From NCBI GenBank assembly GCA_029961075.1, contig JASBVL010000061.1:1-36701 (forward strand): a stretch of DNA of 36,701 nt, read 5' to 3'. The notes under the pieces are model-generated. The model was given only the letters and a program-made list of their open reading frames with translations. It was not told where the DNA came from and ran no database searches. Every line of letters starts with the position of its first letter. The stretch's first letter is position 1. The position numbers and the translations under genes are program-made. Below, piece after piece: positions 34,029 to 36,701 of the stretch. The stretch is from Sphaerobacter sp. Lineage in GTDB: Bacteria; Chloroflexota; Chloroflexia; Thermomicrobiales; Thermomicrobiaceae.

Positions 34029-34103
34029 GGCGGGCGCCCCCGGCCGCCCCTCCTCCGCCAGCCTGCGGCGGACCGCCCGACGCTCACGCGGCGCCATCCC
34101 GCA

Positions 34104-34158
34104 CTTAATAGCCGCTTAATCGATCCCGCACGGCCGGCTAACCTCCGCCACCTACACT
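34104..34158 (+). promoter_or_regulatory. Pho-box array and promoter of pstS
   Basis: CTTAAT (34104-34109) and CTTAAT (34115-34120) are spaced by 11 bp. A weak CCGCAC (34126-34131) and GCTAAC (34137-34142) fall in the same 11-bp register. That is the format of Gram-positive PhoP boxes (direct repeats of TTAACA type with 5-bp spacers). TACACT (34153-34158) is the -10; the last repeat lies where a -35 would be. Leader to pstS is about 55 nt. Confidence 0.65.
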
Positions 34159-34219
34159 GGCACTGCCTGGCGACGACGGCGTCGCCGCCATCCGGGCGAA
34201 GGATGAGGAGGAGGTAGAC

Positions 34220-35443
34220 ATGTTCTCCCGATCAGGGAAACGGCTCGGCACGCTGCTCGCGCTGCTCGTGGTTGCGGCCCTTGGGCTCGTCGCCTGCGGC
34301 GGCGGAGGCGACAGCACCCCCACCCACGCCGGTGGCAGTGGGGCGACGTCAACGCCGGCAGCGGGCACACCCGCCCGTGCCGGTGGCAGTGGGGCGACGT
34401 CAACGCCGGCAGCGGGCACACCCGCCAAGGGGGACTCCTGGGCCCCGCGCAACCTCAAGGTGACCCTCACCGGCTCCGGCGCCAGCTTCCCCGATCCGAT
34501 CTATCAGCGCTGGATCGAGGATTATCGAAGCGTCGCGCCGGGCGTCACCATCAACTACCAGTCGGTCGGCTCGGGTCAGGGGAAGAACGACTTCATCAAC
34601 GGGGTGACGGACTTCGGCGGTACCGACGCCTTCATGACCGACGAGGAGCTGGCCCGCGCGCCCGGCACGCTGCACATCCCGACCGTCCTCGGCGCGGTCA
34701 CGCTCACCTACAACCTGCCCGGCGTCGAGGGGCTGCGCTTCTCCGGCCCCACCATCGCCAAGATCTTCCTCGGGCAGGTCACCTCCTGGAACGACCCGGC
34801 CATCGCGGCCGACAACCCCGGCGTCGAGCTCCCGGATCAGGACATCACCGTCGTCCACCGCTCCGACGGCTCCGGCACGACCGCCATCTTCACCGACTAC
34901 CTGAGCAAGGTCAGCGACGAATGGGCGTCGCGGGTGGGCAGCGGCACGGCTGTCCAGTGGCCGGTCGGGATCGGCGCCGAGAAGAACCCCGGCGTCACTG
35001 CCGCGGTCCAGCAGACGCCGGGCGCCATTGGCTACGTCGAGCTGATCTACGCGCTCGCCAACGATCTCCCGGCTCCAGCCATCCAGAACGCGGCCGGCAA
35101 CTACGTCGAGCCATCGCTGGAGTCGGTGTCCGAAGCCGCCGCCGGGTTCCTGGCCGAGCTGCCGGACGACCTCCGCGTCTCGATCACCAACCCGCCCGAG
35201 GGAGAGAACGCCTACCCGATCGCGGGCTTCACCTGGATCCTCGTGCGCAGTGAGTACCAGGACGAGGCCAAGGCCCAGGCGCTCACCGACTTCCTCTACT
35301 GGGCACTGACCCAGGGCGACGCCTCCGCCCGGGAGCTGCACTACGCGCCGCTGCCGGACCCGGTCCGGAAGCTCGCGATCGAGAAGCTGGGGCAGGTGAA
35401 GGTCAACGGTGTCCCCGTCTTCACGCCGCCTGCGCAGCAGTAG
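34220..35443 (+). CDS. pstS: Phosphate ABC transporter substrate-binding lipoprotein
   Basis: 407 aa. Signal peptide with lipobox GLVAC (Cys26), then a Gly/Ser/Thr/Pro/Ala linker, then the PBP domain: VTLTGSGASFPDPIYQRWI, VTINYQSVGSGQGKNDFI, VTDFGGTDAFMTDEE, VVHRSDGSGTTAIFTDYL, the phosphate-contact loops of PstS. The linker holds two copies of a 17-residue unit, identical over 48 nt (34328-34375 and 34379-34426). GGAGGAGG precedes ATG 34220. It captures phosphate for the PstCAB permease encoded downstream. Confidence 0.95.
   Translation: MFSRSGKRLGTLLALLVVAALGLVACGGGGDSTPTHAGGSGATSTPAAGTPARAGGSGATSTPAAGTPAKGDSWAPRNLKVTLTGSGASFPDPIYQRWIEDYRSVAPGVTINYQSVGSGQGKNDFINGVTDFGGTDAFMTDEELARAPGTLHIPTVLGAVTLTYNLPGVEGLRFSGPTIAKIFLGQVTSWNDPAIAADNPGVELPDQDITVVHRSDGSGTTAIFTDYLSKVSDEWASRVGSGTAVQWPVGIGAEKNPGVTAAVQQTPGAIGYVELIYALANDLPAPAIQNAAGNYVEPSLESVSEAAAGFLAELPDDLRVSITNPPEGENAYPIAGFTWILVRSEYQDEAKAQALTDFLYWALTQGDASARELHYAPLPDPVRKLAIEKLGQVKVNGVPVFTPPAQQ
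34328..34426 (+). repeat. 51-bp tandem duplication in pstS
   Basis: Two copies with period 51 and no mismatch over 48 nt, encoding the 17-aa linker unit AGGSGATSTPAAGTPA plus Arg. The reading frame is kept, so repeat number changes only linker length. Confidence 0.9.
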
Positions 35444-35548
35444 GCCGCGCCCAGCGCGGGCCGCGCCGCGGCCCGCGCTGTTCTGGCGTGACCGCCGGCG
35501 AGCGTGCTGCCGCCGCCGATGGGTGAGCCACGCAGCGAAGGAGGGGCA

Positions 35549-36523
35549 GTGATCACGATGGAGGCCGGGAGTCCCGGCTGGGCGGCGCGCCTCCGGCGCC
35601 GCCTGCGCGACGGCGACGTCCCGTTCCGGTTCCTGGCGGCGGCCTTCGCCACGGTGGTCGTCGCCCTGCTGGTAGCCATCGTCGGCGTCACCTGGCAGGG
35701 GTCGGCCTCGGCGCGCGCAGCGTTCGGCCTGCGCTTCCTGACCGGCACTGCCTGGAACCCGGTTGCCGGCCAGTTCGGCGCGCTCCCCGCGATCTACGGC
35801 ACGATCGTCTCCTCAGCAATCGCGCTCCTGCTGGCCGCGCCGCCCGGCATCATGATCGGCGTCTTCCTGAGCGACCTGTGCCCCCAGCGGCTGCGTTGGC
35901 CGCTCTCGCTGATGGTCGAGCTCCTGGCCGCTATCCCCAGCGTCGTCTACGGCATGTGGGGCATCTTCGTCTTCGTCCCCTTCTTTCGCAGCGTCATCGC
36001 GACACCGGTGTCGCGGGCGCTCGGCGACACCGTCCCGCTGCTCGCCGGCCCGGTCTCGGTCGGGCGCGGGCTACTGGTCGCGGGGGTCATCCTGGCGATC
36101 ATGATCCTGCCGACGATCGCGGCCGTCTCGCGCGACGTGCTGGCGGTCGTCCCGAACCACCAACGGGAGGCGCTGCTGGCGCTGGGCGCGACCCGCTGGG
36201 AGGTCATCCGCCACGCGCTGCTGCCCTGCGCCCGCGCCGGCATCGTCGGCGCGATGATGCTCGGGCTCGGGCGGGCGCTGGGCGAGACCATGGCTGCGAC
36301 CATGGTGATCGGCAACACCCCGCGGATCGACCGATCGCTCTTCCAACCCGCCTCCACCGCCGCGTCCCTCATCGCCAGCCAGCTCCCCACCGCCAACACC
36401 GAGCTCCACTCCAGCGCGCTGGTCTTCCTCGCGCTCGTGTTGTTCCTCATCACCCTGCTGGCCAACTCGCTGGCCCGTCTGCTCGTCTGGCGCGTGGCAG
36501 GCGCCGCGGGGAGGAGCCGCTAG
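35549..36523 (+). CDS. pstC: Phosphate ABC transporter permease PstC
   Basis: 324 aa. Six membrane helices of the BPD transporter type; GIMIGVFLSDLCPQRLRWPLSLMVELLAAIPSVVYGMWGIFVF is the conserved PstC region. The cytoplasmic coupling loop is NHQREALLALGATRWEVIRHALLPCARAGIVGAMMLGLGRALGETMA. The start is GTG 35549, four bases after AAGGAGG; the frame is open from 35504. It is 105 bp after pstS, and pstA starts immediately after its stop. Confidence 0.94.
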   Translation: MITMEAGSPGWAARLRRRLRDGDVPFRFLAAAFATVVVALLVAIVGVTWQGSASARAAFGLRFLTGTAWNPVAGQFGALPAIYGTIVSSAIALLLAAPPGIMIGVFLSDLCPQRLRWPLSLMVELLAAIPSVVYGMWGIFVFVPFFRSVIATPVSRALGDTVPLLAGPVSVGRGLLVAGVILAIMILPTIAAVSRDVLAVVPNHQREALLALGATRWEVIRHALLPCARAGIVGAMMLGLGRALGETMAATMVIGNTPRIDRSLFQPASTAASLIASQLPTANTELHSSALVFLALVLFLITLLANSLARLLVWRVAGAAGRSR

Positions 36524-36701
36524 ATGGCTGACACGGCCGCCAAGCCCCTGGGTAAGCGCTACCGCCGCCGGGTCTGGGCCAATCGCCTCATGCTCGGCCT
36601 GACCGTCGTCTCAACCGCGGCCGCCCTCGTACCGCTCGTGCTGATCCTCGCCTACGTCGTCCGCCAGGGCGTGGGCGCGCTCAGCGTGGACTTCTTCACC
36701 G
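36524..36701 (+). CDS. pstA: Phosphate ABC transporter permease PstA (partial, cut by window end)
   Basis: ATG 36524 directly follows the pstC TAG, with GGGGAGGAG upstream. The 59 visible codons begin MADTAAKPLGKRYRRRVWAN, with a first membrane helix (MLGLTVVSTAAALVPLVLILAYVV) and the loop RQGVGALSVDFFT, as in PstA N-termini. The rest lies beyond the window. Confidence 0.85.
   Translation, partial: MADTAAKPLGKRYRRRVWANRLMLGLTVVSTAAALVPLVLILAYVVRQGVGALSVDFFT

Overview
The window is 36.7 kb of very GC-rich bacterial chromosome. It is densely packed with housekeeping genes on both strands and has no insertion sequences, phage genes, CRISPR arrays or rRNA. Gram-positive-type control (a leucine T-box, strong Shine-Dalgarno sites, an 11-bp-period Pho box), frequent GTG starts, a YceD-rpmF-fabH-fabD-fabG order and Thr-Pro-rich cell-surface linkers suggest a high-GC, probably thermophilic Chloroflexota, Thermomicrobia/Sphaerobacter-like. 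That assignment is inference; no marker was searched. Layout, left to right. (1) 1-3.8 kb: the start of a receiver-domain protein with its own promoter, then leuS (-) with a complete leucine T-box leader. A tRNA-Ala(GGC) gene sits inside the terminal loop of the leader helix just before the antiterminator. (2) 3.8-7.3 kb: an SDH-family membrane protease (-), a divergent NfeD-like OB protein, a YajQ-family protein and rimO (+). (3) 7.1-14.4 kb (-): a phospholipid operon (CDP-alcohol phosphatidyltransferase, HAD phosphatase, lysophospholipid acyltransferase), a DUF3048 lipoprotein, a PH/DUF1648 membrane protein coupled to ilvE, and a parvulin-type foldase. (4) 14.6-16 kb (-): rpsF-ssb-rpsR behind a near-consensus promoter. 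(5) 16.1-23.6 kb: an in-frame chimera of a TcuA-like flavoprotein and the C-terminus of a mannose-1-phosphate guanylyltransferase, then topA and def (+), gmk (-) and rqcH/NFACT (+). (6) 23.7-30.8 kb (-): a lipid-synthesis block read as yceD, rpmF, fabH, fabD, a degenerate repeat, fabG, accC, nusB, acpP, tatC. (7) 30.9-36.7 kb (+): a DinB/ClbS-like protein, a PhoB/PhoR two-component pair, then pstS, pstC and pstA (cut off), with a Pho-box array upstream of pstS. How the genes work together. The fab block supplies malonyl-ACP, the first condensation, ketoreduction and ACP. The PgsA/HAD/acyltransferase operon would use the acyl chains for phospholipids. The Pho system senses phosphate limitation and drives high-affinity uptake. 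LeuRS is tied to leucyl-tRNA charging by the T-box, while the same primary transcript carries tRNA-Ala. The strongest candidate for something undescribed is the tRNA-inside-T-box arrangement. Secondary items are the tcuA-manC fusion, a receiver domain with Glu at the phosphoacceptor position, and several promoter-embedded palindromes.
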